Positions 20,537-29,160 are shown, numbered from the stretch's first letter. The stretch: 64,000 nucleotides of DNA from Pseudomonas sp. MM213 (GCF_020423045.1 NZ_CP081943.1:5084001-5148000); one strand, 5' to 3'. Notes: generated by a model from the sequence alone, not told the origin. Numbers and translations are program-made.

Positions 20537-20800
20537 ATGACTAAAACAAAAAATCCACCGGACATTGATCCGGATGCTCCACGTCAACCAAGCAAAATCT
20601 TCCTCATCAATCCCGATATCGACAACCACACCCTGCTGGAATACGCCTGTGAATCCCTGGCATCAGCGAATGTCATGGTGAGCGATTTCGTGAGATATCT
20701 GGAAGGATCGCATTGCAACACGCTGCTGGGCATTCAGCAGTCAATCATGCTCGGGGAGTTGGCGGTGAACCGAGTGCTGGATAACCTTGATCCACCCTAA
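20537..20800 (+). CDS. Small Pseudomonas-specific protein, DUF3077/DUF6124-like
   Basis: The 87-residue product starts with the Pro-rich head MTKTKNPPDIDPDAP, then KIFLINPDIDNHTLLEYACESLASANVMVSDFVRYLEGS, and ends in a helical segment. This layout matches small proteins of unknown function widespread in Pseudomonas (DUF3077 or DUF6124 by recollection, not searched). No signal peptide or membrane helix is seen, so it is probably cytoplasmic. The start has AAGGAAG seven bases upstream, and that site lies in a potential hairpin. The structured leader immediately upstream probably controls it. It converges on the two-gene unit at 20880-22738. Function unknown. Confidence 0.7.
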   Translation: MTKTKNPPDIDPDAPRQPSKIFLINPDIDNHTLLEYACESLASANVMVSDFVRYLEGSHCNTLLGIQQSIMLGELAVNRVLDNLDPP

Positions 20801-20879
20801 CTGTCACCACTTGATTGATCGTTCCGAAAGGGGCTTGTGAGGCTTTAAAGATCCTGGGCAACCAGCCATCGCCGAGAAT

Positions 20880-21593
20880 TCAAGGTTTATCACTGAGTAC
20901 TTCACACTCGGGGATCGGCGGTGGCTTGGGACTTCCATGGCACAGCGAGTACACCTGCTCCCACCCTGCTTCAATTTCATCGAAGGGTACCCACGGTTTG
21001 GCAACCGAAAGGGTAATGAGATAGCGTTCTTCGGTCGGATTTCTGGAATCACTAAACTGTCCTAGAAGCAGCATTGCTTGATACTTGTCTCCTGCCTGCC
21101 AAAAGGATCTCCCTGATCGCTCACTGTCCCGAAGCCAGGCTCGCCATTCCGGTGTATCGGCAATGGTAGGGTTGCTCCGCAGGCCCCTCGCCACCCAGCC
21201 TTTTTCGCGCCATTGGTCCTGTAAGTCGAGAACGACCTTGAGGGCATCATCGAGCAGCAACGGTTCTATTTGAGGTGACATGCGGATGTCGTCAATGACA
21301 TTGTCGTCGAATCCAACCGTGAAAAAGCGAGCCAGAGGCGTGACGAACCCGAACTGCGGGTCGATGAATCGCATTCGTGCATCCACCATAGGAACTCCGA
21401 GCCACAGGTGCCCACGGATTAACGGGCTAAAAGAGGCTGAAGAGCGATTACGCATCTCTTCATACGTTCCGCCTATCTCCACGGCGACTTCCGGTTCATC
21501 CCACAAAGGCTGTCTCAGTTGGTGTATGGCGGCCAGCGCCAAAACAGCCAGAAGCAACCAGCCTGCTCCTCGGCGCCAGCTGCGTAAATTCAT
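20880..21593 (-). CDS. Hypothetical membrane-anchored protein
   Basis: The 237-residue protein has a basic N-terminus (MNLRSWRRGAG), one hydrophobic helix (WLLLAVLALAAIHQL, about residues 12-26) and then a soluble domain with patterns such as DPQFGFVTPLARFF and LDDALKVVLDLQDQW. This fits a periplasmic domain tethered to the inner membrane. I do not recognise the family. Its ATG overlaps the stop of the upstream gene (ATGA), so the two are made together. The pairing of a soluble protein with a small membrane-anchored partner is compatible with effector-immunity or adaptor roles, but there is no catalytic motif to support one. Confidence 0.75.
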   Translation of the reverse strand: MNLRSWRRGAGWLLLAVLALAAIHQLRQPLWDEPEVAVEIGGTYEEMRNRSSASFSPLIRGHLWLGVPMVDARMRFIDPQFGFVTPLARFFTVGFDDNVIDDIRMSPQIEPLLLDDALKVVLDLQDQWREKGWVARGLRSNPTIADTPEWRAWLRDSERSGRSFWQAGDKYQAMLLLGQFSDSRNPTEERYLITLSVAKPWVPFDEIEAGWEQVYSLCHGSPKPPPIPECEVLSDKP

Positions 21594-22738
21594 GCCTCGC
21601 CACCGGAGGCGATTTCTCGAATCGACTGCTCTAATGCCCTTCGGTTACTGTCGTTTAACATGTCATTAAATCTCGCCGCAGCCCTGAGTACGAAAGGCAT
21701 GCGTTGCTTGATGTCCGACAAATCCGCCAGCGGGTTGGAACTAAAACCGATGGTGCGTTCGTCCTCAACGCTTTGGCATTGGCTCGTGAGGGTCAACTCG
21801 ATAGCCTGAGCCACGCCAGTAGGAAAACCGGTCACGTAGGCAGCATGATTGGTACGCAGCAATGCCACCAATTGCTGGTCCTCGTAAATGGCTGGCTGGA
21901 GGATGTTGCGCTGCTCATGCCACGCCAGAAACTCCACGCTTGGGGCAATATCCCCTTCATCAATCAACTCGAAAGCACGAATAATTTCCTGATGAAATTG
22001 TCCAAAGCGGAGCTTTTTCTGCCCCGCTGGCCAAAGCACTGGCCACTTCGGATGTCCGTAAATCCCCGCTCGCACTTCCAGGCATTTCTTCAACTCCTTC
22101 AAGCCTCGCTTCGCATAGAACTCATGCAGCGGGAAAATATCCAGAAACAGCGTGGTGTTCCCCAGCGCCATCATGTCGTGGACATGCCGGAACTGTTGCT
22201 GCACCAACGACAAGTCATTTCCCTTGAAACGGAGATCTACGGACGGAACCGGGTTACGCGCATCCGCTTCGTTGTAGTCACGCAGCGCTTCGGCCTGTTC
22301 GGCCATCCTGTCAGGTGTAAACAACCCGAATTCACTACGGCTATCTCGCACGCGCTGTCGGGATTGATGTTCCGCGCCAATACGCCCAATGCTATCCGCC
22401 GCATGCAGCAGTCCGCAGCCAACCTGCTTGGAAGCAAACGCCGCGAGCCCGGCCCACTGGAATCTCGAGTCATGCAGCCACAGCCGAGCATAAGCGGCAT
22501 TTATCACACGATTGCGTTCCATGGGGTCAGCGATCAGCACACCGCCAGGGGCAACGATTTCTTCGGCTTCGCGTTGGTAGATACGCCAAAGGCATGCGCA
22601 CGTGAGGATGGGGACGTCGGTCACCATGGTCTTGACGCCGTAAAGCAGTTCTTCTTTGCATTCACAGTCAGCAACGGGCGTGCTGTTGTGGTTCAGGCGT
22701 TGTTCATCGCAGGGGTGTACTTTGAAACACTGAGTCAT
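21590..22738 (-). CDS. Conserved hypothetical protein, possibly DUF2515-like
   Basis: The 382-residue soluble protein contains IVAPGGVLIADPMERNRVINAAYARLW, AGLAAFASKQVGCGLLHAAD, GNTTLFLDIFPLHEFY and EFLAWHEQRNILQPAIY as likely conserved blocks (positions roughly 62-310). I associate these with the DUF2515 group seen near type VI secretion genes, from memory and unverified. No signal peptide, transmembrane helix or nucleotide-binding motif is evident. The N-terminal 36 residues are Cys-rich (CFKVHPCDE, CECKEE) and could be absent if Met37 is the start, since no good ribosome site precedes either. It is the first gene of a two-gene operon. Confidence 0.7.
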   Translation of the reverse strand: MTQCFKVHPCDEQRLNHNSTPVADCECKEELLYGVKTMVTDVPILTCACLWRIYQREAEEIVAPGGVLIADPMERNRVINAAYARLWLHDSRFQWAGLAAFASKQVGCGLLHAADSIGRIGAEHQSRQRVRDSRSEFGLFTPDRMAEQAEALRDYNEADARNPVPSVDLRFKGNDLSLVQQQFRHVHDMMALGNTTLFLDIFPLHEFYAKRGLKELKKCLEVRAGIYGHPKWPVLWPAGQKKLRFGQFHQEIIRAFELIDEGDIAPSVEFLAWHEQRNILQPAIYEDQQLVALLRTNHAAYVTGFPTGVAQAIELTLTSQCQSVEDERTIGFSSNPLADLSDIKQRMPFVLRAAARFNDMLNDSNRRALEQSIREIASGGEA

Positions 22739-22968
22739 GTCTGGAGGACTGCCTATCAGGGAATTCTTGAACCCTAACAGCCATAAATCCCGCTCAGATC
22801 AGGCAGACGAAAAATCAGAAGTCACTGGCAGATGAGATGCGCAAAGCGCGAGGAAATTACGATGAGGCGTGTAGGAAATATCCTCAAGCGCCTTGTCCAT
22901 CGTCGAAAACCATCTTTTTTGTTGGGGGGAGTCAATGATCGCCGCAAGCAGCGATCATTTGATTTCGC
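22739..22968. other. Intergenic region between the hypothetical operon and the aryl polyene cluster
   Basis: This 230-bp region is AT-richer than its neighbours. It contains a perfect 9-bp hairpin (AATGATCGC at 22934-22942 with GCGATCATT at 22951-22959) just past the last pigment gene, which probably ends that operon although no T-run follows. The rest presumably holds the promoter of the 22738-20880 unit. No gene seen. Confidence 0.5.
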
Positions 22969-24195
22969 TTAAACCCAGCGCTTGAAGATCAGCGAGGTGT
23001 TGACGCCGCCAAACGCGAAGTTGTTGTTCATCACATACTGATTGCTCATCTGCCGAAACTCGCCGCGCAGGTAATCGAGCTTGCCGCAGTGCGGATCGAC
23101 CTCATCGAGGTTGAAGGTGTGCGCGTACAAATCGCGGTTCATCATTTCGATGCTGAACCAGGATTCCAGTGCGCCGCAGGCGCCGAGGGTGTGGCCGAGG
23201 AAGCTCTTCTGTGAACTGATCGGCATGTGTTCGCCGAACAGGCTGCTGGTCGCCAGTGTTTCAGCGATGTCGCCCTGTTCGGTCGCGGTGCCGTGACCGT
23301 TGACGTAGCCGATGTCCGATGGCTGCAAACCGGCATCTTCCAGGGCCAGCTCCATGGCGCGGCGCATGGTGGCCTGCTCTGGACGGGTGGTGTGTTGGCC
23401 GTCGGCGTTGCTGCCGAAGCCGACGAGTTCGGCGTGAATGTGTGCGCCGCGTGCCAGCGCGTGTTCGAGCTCTTCCAGCACCAGCATGCCGCCGCCTTCA
23501 CCGATCACCAGGCCATCGCGAGCGCTGTCGTAAGGGCGTGGCGACGTCTGCGGCGCGTCGTTTTTCAGGCTGGTGGCGTAGAGCGCGTCGAAGACCATGG
23601 CTTCGGTGGGGCACAGCTCTTCGGCGCCGCCGGCGAGCATCAAGGGCAAGCGGCCGAACTTGATCGATTCGTAGGCGTAACCGATGCCCTGACTGCCGCT
23701 GGTGCAAGCACTGGAAGTCGGGATCAGTCGGCCGGTGAGGCCGAAAAAGATGCTGATGTTGGCCGCCGTGGTGTGCGGCATCATGCGCACGTAGGAGTTG
23801 GCGTTCAGGCCTTCGGCCACCGAGTTGAGCAGCATGTTGCCAAATGCCTTGATTTCGTCGGTGCTGCCGGTGGATGAGCCGCAGGCGACGCCCATGCGCC
23901 CGTCCTTGATCGAAGGGTCACCGAGCAAACCGGCATCGGCCAAAGCCTGTTCCGCCGCGCCGACGGCCAGGCGCGAGACGCGGCCCATGCTGCGCAGTTG
24001 TTTGCGGGTCCAGTGGCTCGGCACTTTGAAATCATCAATGGGACCTGCCAGGCGCGTGTTGAGCTCGGTGAAACGGTCCCACTCGTCCATGCGGCGGATG
24101 CCGCTGCGGTTGGCTGCGAAGTTGCCGGCGATGGTTTCCCAGTCGCTGCCCAGTGAGGTGATGCCGGCCATGCCGGTGACGACGACGCGCTTCAT
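22969..24195 (-). CDS. Aryl polyene beta-ketoacyl-ACP synthase (FabF-type)
   Basis: The 408-residue ketosynthase condenses malonyl units onto the growing aryl polyene on ACP. The nucleophile is Cys164 in SSACTSGSQG, and the two histidine motifs are NGHGTATEQGD and SFLGHTLGACGALE. The start MKRVVVTGMAGITSLG at 24195 overlaps the stop of the ketoreductase gene by one base; the longer upstream frame is spurious. It is the last of 20 tightly packed genes. It corresponds to the main elongating synthase (ApeO-type) of characterised clusters, probably acting with the chain-length-factor-like protein at 40487-41212. That pairing is inferred. Confidence 0.93.
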   Translation of the reverse strand: MKRVVVTGMAGITSLGSDWETIAGNFAANRSGIRRMDEWDRFTELNTRLAGPIDDFKVPSHWTRKQLRSMGRVSRLAVGAAEQALADAGLLGDPSIKDGRMGVACGSSTGSTDEIKAFGNMLLNSVAEGLNANSYVRMMPHTTAANISIFFGLTGRLIPTSSACTSGSQGIGYAYESIKFGRLPLMLAGGAEELCPTEAMVFDALYATSLKNDAPQTSPRPYDSARDGLVIGEGGGMLVLEELEHALARGAHIHAELVGFGSNADGQHTTRPEQATMRRAMELALEDAGLQPSDIGYVNGHGTATEQGDIAETLATSSLFGEHMPISSQKSFLGHTLGACGALESWFSIEMMNRDLYAHTFNLDEVDPHCGKLDYLRGEFRQMSNQYVMNNNFAFGGVNTSLIFKRWV

Positions 24196-24923
24196 CAGCA
24201 CAGGCCTCCGTTGACGGCCAGAACCTGCCGGGTGATGTACGACGCTTCCGCCGACATCAGGAAATTCACCGCGCCGGCCACCTCTTGCGGGGTGCCCATG
24301 CGCTGTGCGGGAATCATTTTCATCAGTTCTTCCACTGGCACGTTTTCGTCGAGCATGGCGGTGTCGATCAGGCCGGGTGCGACGCAATTGACGGTGATTT
24401 TGCGCTTGCCCAGTTCAATCGCCAACGCTTTTGCCGCGCCGATCAAACCGGCCTTGGAGGCACTGTAATTGACCTGCCCACGATTGCCGATCAAACCGGA
24501 AACCGAGGTGATGCAAACGATTCGCCCGGCGGCGCGACGACGGATCATCGGCATCATCACCGGGTGCAGCACGTTGTAGAAACCGTCGAGGTTGGTGCGC
24601 ATCACCACATCCCAATCATCCTCGCTCAGCGCCGGAAAAGCACCGTCACGCGTCAGGCCGGCGTTGAGCACCACGCCGTAATAGGCGCCATGGTTTTCCA
24701 CATCGGCTTCGAGAATGGCTTTGCAACTGGCGCGGTCGGACACGTCGAATTGCAGGATGCGTGCGTTGCGGCCCAAGGCTTCGATTTCGGCCTTCACCCC
24801 TTCGGCGTCTACCAGGCCGCTGCGGCAATGCAGCACGATGTCATGCCCGGCCTGAGCCAGACGCAACGCGATAGCGCGGCCGATGCCACGGCTGGAACCG
24901 GTGACCAGTACGGATTCAGTCAT
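24195..24923 (-). CDS. 3-oxoacyl-ACP reductase (FabG-like), aryl polyene type
   Basis: The 242-residue short-chain dehydrogenase has the NAD(P)-binding GSSRGIGRA motif at the N-terminus, NAG near residue 88 and the catalytic Tyr153/Lys157 (NYSASKAG). It reduces the beta-keto group after each condensation before dehydration leaves a conjugated double bond; no enoyl reductase is present in the cluster, as expected for a polyene. It overlaps its upstream neighbour by four bases and its downstream neighbour by one. Confidence 0.94.
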   Translation of the reverse strand: MTESVLVTGSSRGIGRAIALRLAQAGHDIVLHCRSGLVDAEGVKAEIEALGRNARILQFDVSDRASCKAILEADVENHGAYYGVVLNAGLTRDGAFPALSEDDWDVVMRTNLDGFYNVLHPVMMPMIRRRAAGRIVCITSVSGLIGNRGQVNYSASKAGLIGAAKALAIELGKRKITVNCVAPGLIDTAMLDENVPVEELMKMIPAQRMGTPQEVAGAVNFLMSAEASYITRQVLAVNGGLC

Positions 24924-25396
24924 GCCTGCGTTCCTTGTGAAAAGCCTTGTGGAGTTTCATGAAGATATTGAGCGGCCTGAGGCGGGCGAAACACGTTCAG
25001 ACGGGCGGTAGCGTGAATGCCGGGGGCGTTGATGTGGCATTCGAACACGCCCATGCCGTTGTCGTCTTCCAGCGAACGCAGCCCATGGATAGTCAGCTCG
25101 GTGCCGGCGGGAAAGTGGTCGACATTGCATTCGAATTTGCGGGTGCCGAGCAGGAAGCCCAGCTCTACCGCATCGCCTCGCTGGCGCGCATGGCAGCCGG
25201 CGAAGGCGGCGACACTCTGGGCCATCAGTTCGATGCCGACCCACGCCGGCAGGCTGCCGTCGGGGCGATTGAACAGGCCATCGGGCTTGACGGTGAGGCG
25301 GGTGTGGATCTGCTCGTCATCGAACGCGAGGATCTGATCGATGAGGATCATGTCGCCAGCGTGCGGCAGCAGTTCGGCGAGCGGCCAGTCAATCAT
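24920..25396 (-). CDS. Hot-dog fold dehydratase (ApeP-like)
   Basis: The 158-residue protein (LLPHAGDMILIDQILAFDD, then PAWVGIELMAQSVAAFAG) has the hot-dog fold pattern of the 3-hydroxylacyl-ACP dehydratases found in aryl polyene clusters. In characterised systems this subunit works as a heterodimer with a second hot-dog protein; here the likely partner is the C-terminal domain fused to the ligase at 36976-38658. It overlaps neighbours on both sides by ATGA. Confidence 0.85.
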   Translation of the reverse strand: MIDWPLAELLPHAGDMILIDQILAFDDEQIHTRLTVKPDGLFNRPDGSLPAWVGIELMAQSVAAFAGCHARQRGDAVELGFLLGTRKFECNVDHFPAGTELTIHGLRSLEDDNGMGVFECHINAPGIHATARLNVFRPPQAAQYLHETPQGFSQGTQA

Positions 25397-26589
25397 GGGG
25401 CGTCTCCGATAATCAGGCTGACGTTATTGCCACCGAAGGCAAAGGAATTGCTCATCAGGTAGCGAGGTGCAATGGACGCCAGGCGATCGGCCGGGGTCAC
25501 CCAATTCAGGGCTGGCAGTTGCGGGTCAGGCTGGCCGTCCCAGACATGTGGCGGCAACGTATGTGTTTGATTGTCAGCGCTCAGGCTCAGCCAGCAGAAC
25601 GCCGCTTCCAGCGCGCCGGCCGCGCCGAGGGTGTGACCGGTCATCGGTTTGGTCGAAGAACACGGCACGCCGGCCGGGAACAATGCCGACACCGCGAGGC
25701 TTTCCATGGCGTCATTGTGTTGCGTGGCGGTGCCGTGCAGGTTCAGGTAACCGATCTGTTCGGGTTGCAGGTTCGCGCGGCCCAAGGCTTTGCGCATCGC
25801 TTGCAGGGCGCCACGGCCGGTCGGTTCCGGCGCGGAAATGTGGTGCGCATCTGAGCTGGCGCCACTGCCGAGCAGTGCAATCGATGGTTTATCGCCAGCC
25901 ACTTTGGTCATCAGGAACAGCACCGCCGCTTCACCGATGTTGATGCCGTTACGGTTGACCGAGAACGGATTGCAACGTTGTTCGGACACCGCCTCCAGCG
26001 CCGAAAATCCGTTGAGGGTCAGCTTGCACAAACTGTCGACGCCGCCGCACAACACTGCGTCGCACAGGCCCAGATCCAACAGACGTTGGGCACTCATCAG
26101 CGCCCGGGCGCTGGAGGTGCAGGCGGTGGAAATCACATAGGCCGGGCCGCTGAGTTGCAGCCAGTCGGCAAGGAAATTCGCCGGCGCGCCGAGTTCCTGT
26201 TGCTGATAGTCGTAATAGTCCGGGAACTGATGCTCGTGGATGTAATGAGCCAGGCCGCGACTGGCTTCATCGATGCCGGACGTGCTGGTGCCGAGGATCA
26301 CGCCGATGCGGTCGCGGCCGTAGGTCTGGATCGCTTGATCGATGTCGTCGCGGATTTGCAGCGCCGCTTCCAGCAACAACTGATTGTTGCGGGTGCTTTG
26401 CTTCACCAGTTCCGCCGGGATCGGCGCCAGATCACCGCGCACTGCGGCCACTGGCAACGAACGCTCTGGAACCCAGCCGGCCTCGCTGCGCATGCCGGAG
26501 CAATCGCCGGCAAACAGGTTGCGCGCGACTTCGTGCTTGTCGCGGCCCAGGGCGCAGATCACCCCGAGTGCGTTCAGGTAGGCGGTCAT
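25393..26589 (-). CDS. Second beta-ketoacyl-ACP synthase (FabB-like), aryl polyene type
   Basis: The 398-residue ketosynthase has a predicted active site Cys157 in STACTSSARA, the first histidine in LNLHGTATQHND and the second in TGHTLGAAGALE, so all catalytic residues are retained. Aryl polyene clusters commonly encode two condensing enzymes, one often proposed for priming or early elongation; which this one does cannot be read here. It is coupled by ATGA to the lipoprotein gene upstream and the dehydratase downstream. Confidence 0.92.
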   Translation of the reverse strand: MTAYLNALGVICALGRDKHEVARNLFAGDCSGMRSEAGWVPERSLPVAAVRGDLAPIPAELVKQSTRNNQLLLEAALQIRDDIDQAIQTYGRDRIGVILGTSTSGIDEASRGLAHYIHEHQFPDYYDYQQQELGAPANFLADWLQLSGPAYVISTACTSSARALMSAQRLLDLGLCDAVLCGGVDSLCKLTLNGFSALEAVSEQRCNPFSVNRNGINIGEAAVLFLMTKVAGDKPSIALLGSGASSDAHHISAPEPTGRGALQAMRKALGRANLQPEQIGYLNLHGTATQHNDAMESLAVSALFPAGVPCSSTKPMTGHTLGAAGALEAAFCWLSLSADNQTHTLPPHVWDGQPDPQLPALNWVTPADRLASIAPRYLMSNSFAFGGNNVSLIIGDAP

Positions 26590-27068
26590 GGTGTCTCACC
26601 GGACAGGGGCGTGACTTGGTACGTCGGACCTTTGGGCAGGTTCAATTCAAAGCTCATCGGTTGTGAATATCGGACTTCCCAGTGCTCCGGCAGGGATCGT
26701 TGTGCGCCATGTTGCCAGGCAGCGGGATAGTTGCCGTGCAACTCATCCTTGGGTGTCAGCGCAAACAGCAATGCTGCAAACAACTCTCGGGCTTCCGGGT
26801 TGGGCGGCAACAGGCCGTCTGCTTGCCATTGACCGTCGATCAGTTTCTGACGTGCCTGTGGAATACCCAGCAGATCCATCATCGACCAGCGAATGCCCGG
26901 GCCTTCACGTGCAATCACCAGTACCCAGTCCTGACGCTGGCCGTCCGCCAGACGCTGAATGTGCAGTTGCTGCGGCAACGGCAGGCTCGGGGTTTGCTCG
27001 GGCAGCGGTGCCTTGCTGGCGCAGGCGCTGATCAGCAGGACCGCGCCAATGAGCAAAAATCTCAACAC
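26586..27068 (-). CDS. DUF3261-type outer-membrane lipoprotein
   Basis: The 160-residue protein has a lipoprotein signal, RFLLIGAVLLISAC, with the lipobox cysteine at about residue 14. The mature part (QRQDWVLVIAREGPGIRWSMMDLLGIPQARQ) resembles DUF3261 proteins found in aryl polyene clusters. I chose GTG 27068 because the open frame upstream runs into a REP doublet and would place 40 REP-encoded residues before the signal peptide. It probably helps deliver or anchor the polyene at the outer membrane, alongside the LolA-like and MMPL proteins. Confidence 0.82.
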   Translation of the reverse strand: MLRFLLIGAVLLISACASKAPLPEQTPSLPLPQQLHIQRLADGQRQDWVLVIAREGPGIRWSMMDLLGIPQARQKLIDGQWQADGLLPPNPEARELFAALLFALTPKDELHGNYPAAWQHGAQRSLPEHWEVRYSQPMSFELNLPKGPTYQVTPLSGETP

Positions 27069-27079
27069 CGCCGCATACC

Positions 27080-27171
27080 CTGTGGGAGCGAGCCTGCTCG
27101 CGATGACGGCCATACAGTCGACATTTATGCTGACTGACACACCGCTATCGCGAGCAGGCTCACTCCTACAG
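27080..27171. repeat. REP doublet inside the aryl polyene operon
   Basis: Arms 27080-27104 and 27147-27171 are inverted complements with two mismatches (core GGGAGCGAGCCTGCTCGCGAT). It fills the 122-bp gap between the methyltransferase and DUF3261 genes, breaking otherwise continuous overlap. Confidence 0.88.
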
Positions 27172-27190
27172 TTTTGAGTTGCACTAGACA

Positions 27191-27916
27191 TCACACAGCA
27201 CCTTCAAGCGGTTTGCGCGCCACCACATTGACCAGGGTTTCTTCCCGTTGGCCAAAGGGTTTTGGCTGGCGCAGACCCCAGCGTTCAAGCAGGCCGAAAT
27301 CCTTGGCGCGACTCCACCACAAGTAAGGATATGACACGTTGTGCGGGGCAAATTCGAAACCCTGGCGACGAATCATTTCAAGGTACCCGGCGGCGCTCTT
27401 CTGCACGTGCATCGGATGGCGGAACAACCAGCGGATCACCCAGGTATCAATGTAAGCCTCGGTGGATTCGGCGAACAGCAGATAACCGCCCGGCTTGAGC
27501 ACACGGTAGAACTCGGCGAGCGCTTTGTCCTGTTCCACCAGATGATGGAAGGTCTGGTGACAGAACAACAGGTCGACGCTGGCATCCGGCACGGCCAGCG
27601 TGGCGCAGTCGCTGCCGATCAACTCCACGTCCATGCCCTGACGGGTGGCTTCTGCACCGCTCAGGTCGAGGCTGTGCGGGTCGGCGTCTACGCCGATCAG
27701 GCGCTGGGGGGCAAAGGTCTGGCGCAGGTACTGGAACGACTTGCCCTGGCCGCAACCGGCATCCAGCAACACCGGATGGGCGGGCAACGGTTCGCTGAAC
27801 AGGCTGCGCAGGTCATTGATCGCCACACGCAGCACATGGTGCTGCCAGGTGTGGCTGCGCAGGAACCAGAACCCGAAGCGCGTCTCCTCGACGTAGTTGT
27901 CGCTCAAGTAGCTCAT
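27191..27916 (-). CDS. SAM-dependent methyltransferase
   Basis: The 241-residue class I methyltransferase has the SAM motif LLDAGCGQGKS near residue 50, DAD near residue 77 and DLLFCHQTFHH after strand 4, then LKPGGYLLFAES. In aryl polyene systems such an enzyme modifies the aryl head group; the target atom is not deducible. It is coupled to the flavoenzyme gene by a four-base overlap. Confidence 0.9.
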   Translation of the reverse strand: MSYLSDNYVEETRFGFWFLRSHTWQHHVLRVAINDLRSLFSEPLPAHPVLLDAGCGQGKSFQYLRQTFAPQRLIGVDADPHSLDLSGAEATRQGMDVELIGSDCATLAVPDASVDLLFCHQTFHHLVEQDKALAEFYRVLKPGGYLLFAESTEAYIDTWVIRWLFRHPMHVQKSAAGYLEMIRRQGFEFAPHNVSYPYLWWSRAKDFGLLERWGLRQPKPFGQREETLVNVVARKPLEGAV

Positions 27917-29160
27917 GTGGCATCCCTTGCACAGAGTTCCGACAGCATCCGCAGCCGGCGTTTCGGTTCGGCGACGAATGGATTGCGTTCATCCCAGGCA
28001 TAACCGGCGAGGATCGAACTGATCATGCGGCGGATGTCCGGCGAGCTGTCCGGATGGAAAATCACGTCCTGGAACGTCCCGGCATACCAGCCTTCAACGT
28101 AGCAGCGGAAAGTGTCGACGCCACGCTTGAGCGGTGTGGCGAACTCGGTCTGCCAGTCGACACGTTCACCTTGCAGTTGGCGATGCAGAACACCGGCGGC
28201 CATGCTCGCCGAACGCATGGCGATGGTCACGCCGGAGGAGAACACCGGGTCGAGAAACTCCGCCGCGTTGCCCAGCAGCGCAAAGCCTGGTCCGTGCAAG
28301 GTTTTGACGTTGGCCGAGTAGCCGCCGATGGTGCGCGCCGGCGTATCCCACACCGCGTTGTTCAACACGCCGGAGAGGCTTGGCGTCTCGGCAATGAAAC
28401 CGCGCAGGCAATCGTCCAGATTATCGGCACGACCGGCGAAATGCTCCGCCGCCGCGACCACGCCCACCGAGCAACGGCCGTTGCTGAACGGGATGGTCCA
28501 GAACCAGACATCGCGTTTGGTTGGATGCGTGGTGACGAGGATTTTCGTGCGGTCGAAACCCGGGTGGTCGATGTGGTCTTCGACGTGGGTGAATACCGCC
28601 TGGCGCACCGGGAAATTCGAGGGTGCCTCAAGGTCGAGCAGGCGCGGCAGGACGCGGCCGTAGCCGCTGGCATCGAGCATGAAATCAGCCTCGACGCGGT
28701 ACTCGCTGCCGTCCTCGCGCTGCACACCGAGCAGCGGTTTTTCCCGCTCGATATCGACGCTGACGATCGCTTCGCCATAGCGGATTTCCGCGCCTTGCAG
28801 CGCGGCTTGATCGGCCAGCAGTTTGTCGAAATCGGCGCGCTGGACTTGAAACGTGGTCGGCTTGCCGTTGCTGAAGGTGTCGCCGAAATCGAAGGCGCTG
28901 TACTGCTCGCCCCAGGCGAACGCCGCACCGGTTTTCAGCTGGAAACCTGCAGCGTTAACCGCCTCGAGCATGCCGGCTTCTTCGACGAAATCCAGGCAGT
29001 GCGACAGCAGGCTTTCGCCGATGGAGAACCGTGGGAAATGCTGGCGTTCGATCACTAACACATCGTGGCCCTTGCGCTTGAGCAGCGCGGCGGCGATGGC
29101 GCCCGATGGACCGGCGCCGATGATCACTACCTGACGACGTTCCATTTCAACGATTGGCAT
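27913..29160 (-). CDS. FAD-dependent oxidoreductase of the tryptophan-halogenase-like family
   Basis: The 415-residue flavoprotein has the FAD-binding GAGPSGA motif (about residues 15-21), FSIGESLL near residue 46 and the GNAAEFLDPVFSSG flavin contact later on. It also shows the flavin-dependent halogenase hallmark W-x-W-x-I-P (WFWTIP, residues 219-224) and a lysine, Lys76 in QLKTGAAFAWG, at the place of the halogenase catalytic lysine. Related proteins are common in aryl polyene and xanthomonadin clusters. It could halogenate the aryl head or act as a plain oxidoreductase. ATG 29160 has AAGGAG seven bases upstream. The family is secure, the chemistry open. Confidence 0.85.
   Translation of the reverse strand: MPIVEMERRQVVIIGAGPSGAIAAALLKRKGHDVLVIERQHFPRFSIGESLLSHCLDFVEEAGMLEAVNAAGFQLKTGAAFAWGEQYSAFDFGDTFSNGKPTTFQVQRADFDKLLADQAALQGAEIRYGEAIVSVDIEREKPLLGVQREDGSEYRVEADFMLDASGYGRVLPRLLDLEAPSNFPVRQAVFTHVEDHIDHPGFDRTKILVTTHPTKRDVWFWTIPFSNGRCSVGVVAAAEHFAGRADNLDDCLRGFIAETPSLSGVLNNAVWDTPARTIGGYSANVKTLHGPGFALLGNAAEFLDPVFSSGVTIAMRSASMAAGVLHRQLQGERVDWQTEFATPLKRGVDTFRCYVEGWYAGTFQDVIFHPDSSPDIRRMISSILAGYAWDERNPFVAEPKRRLRMLSELCARDAT

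Noticed and set aside
20329..20544. 71-codon frame inside the structured leader
   Set aside because: Its sequence follows the paired RNA elements and not protein constraints; overlaps the start of the real small gene.
22934..22959. Strong terminator call for the hairpin after the pigment operon
   Set aside because: The 9-bp stem is perfect but no T-run follows on either strand, so it is noted only within the intergenic entry.
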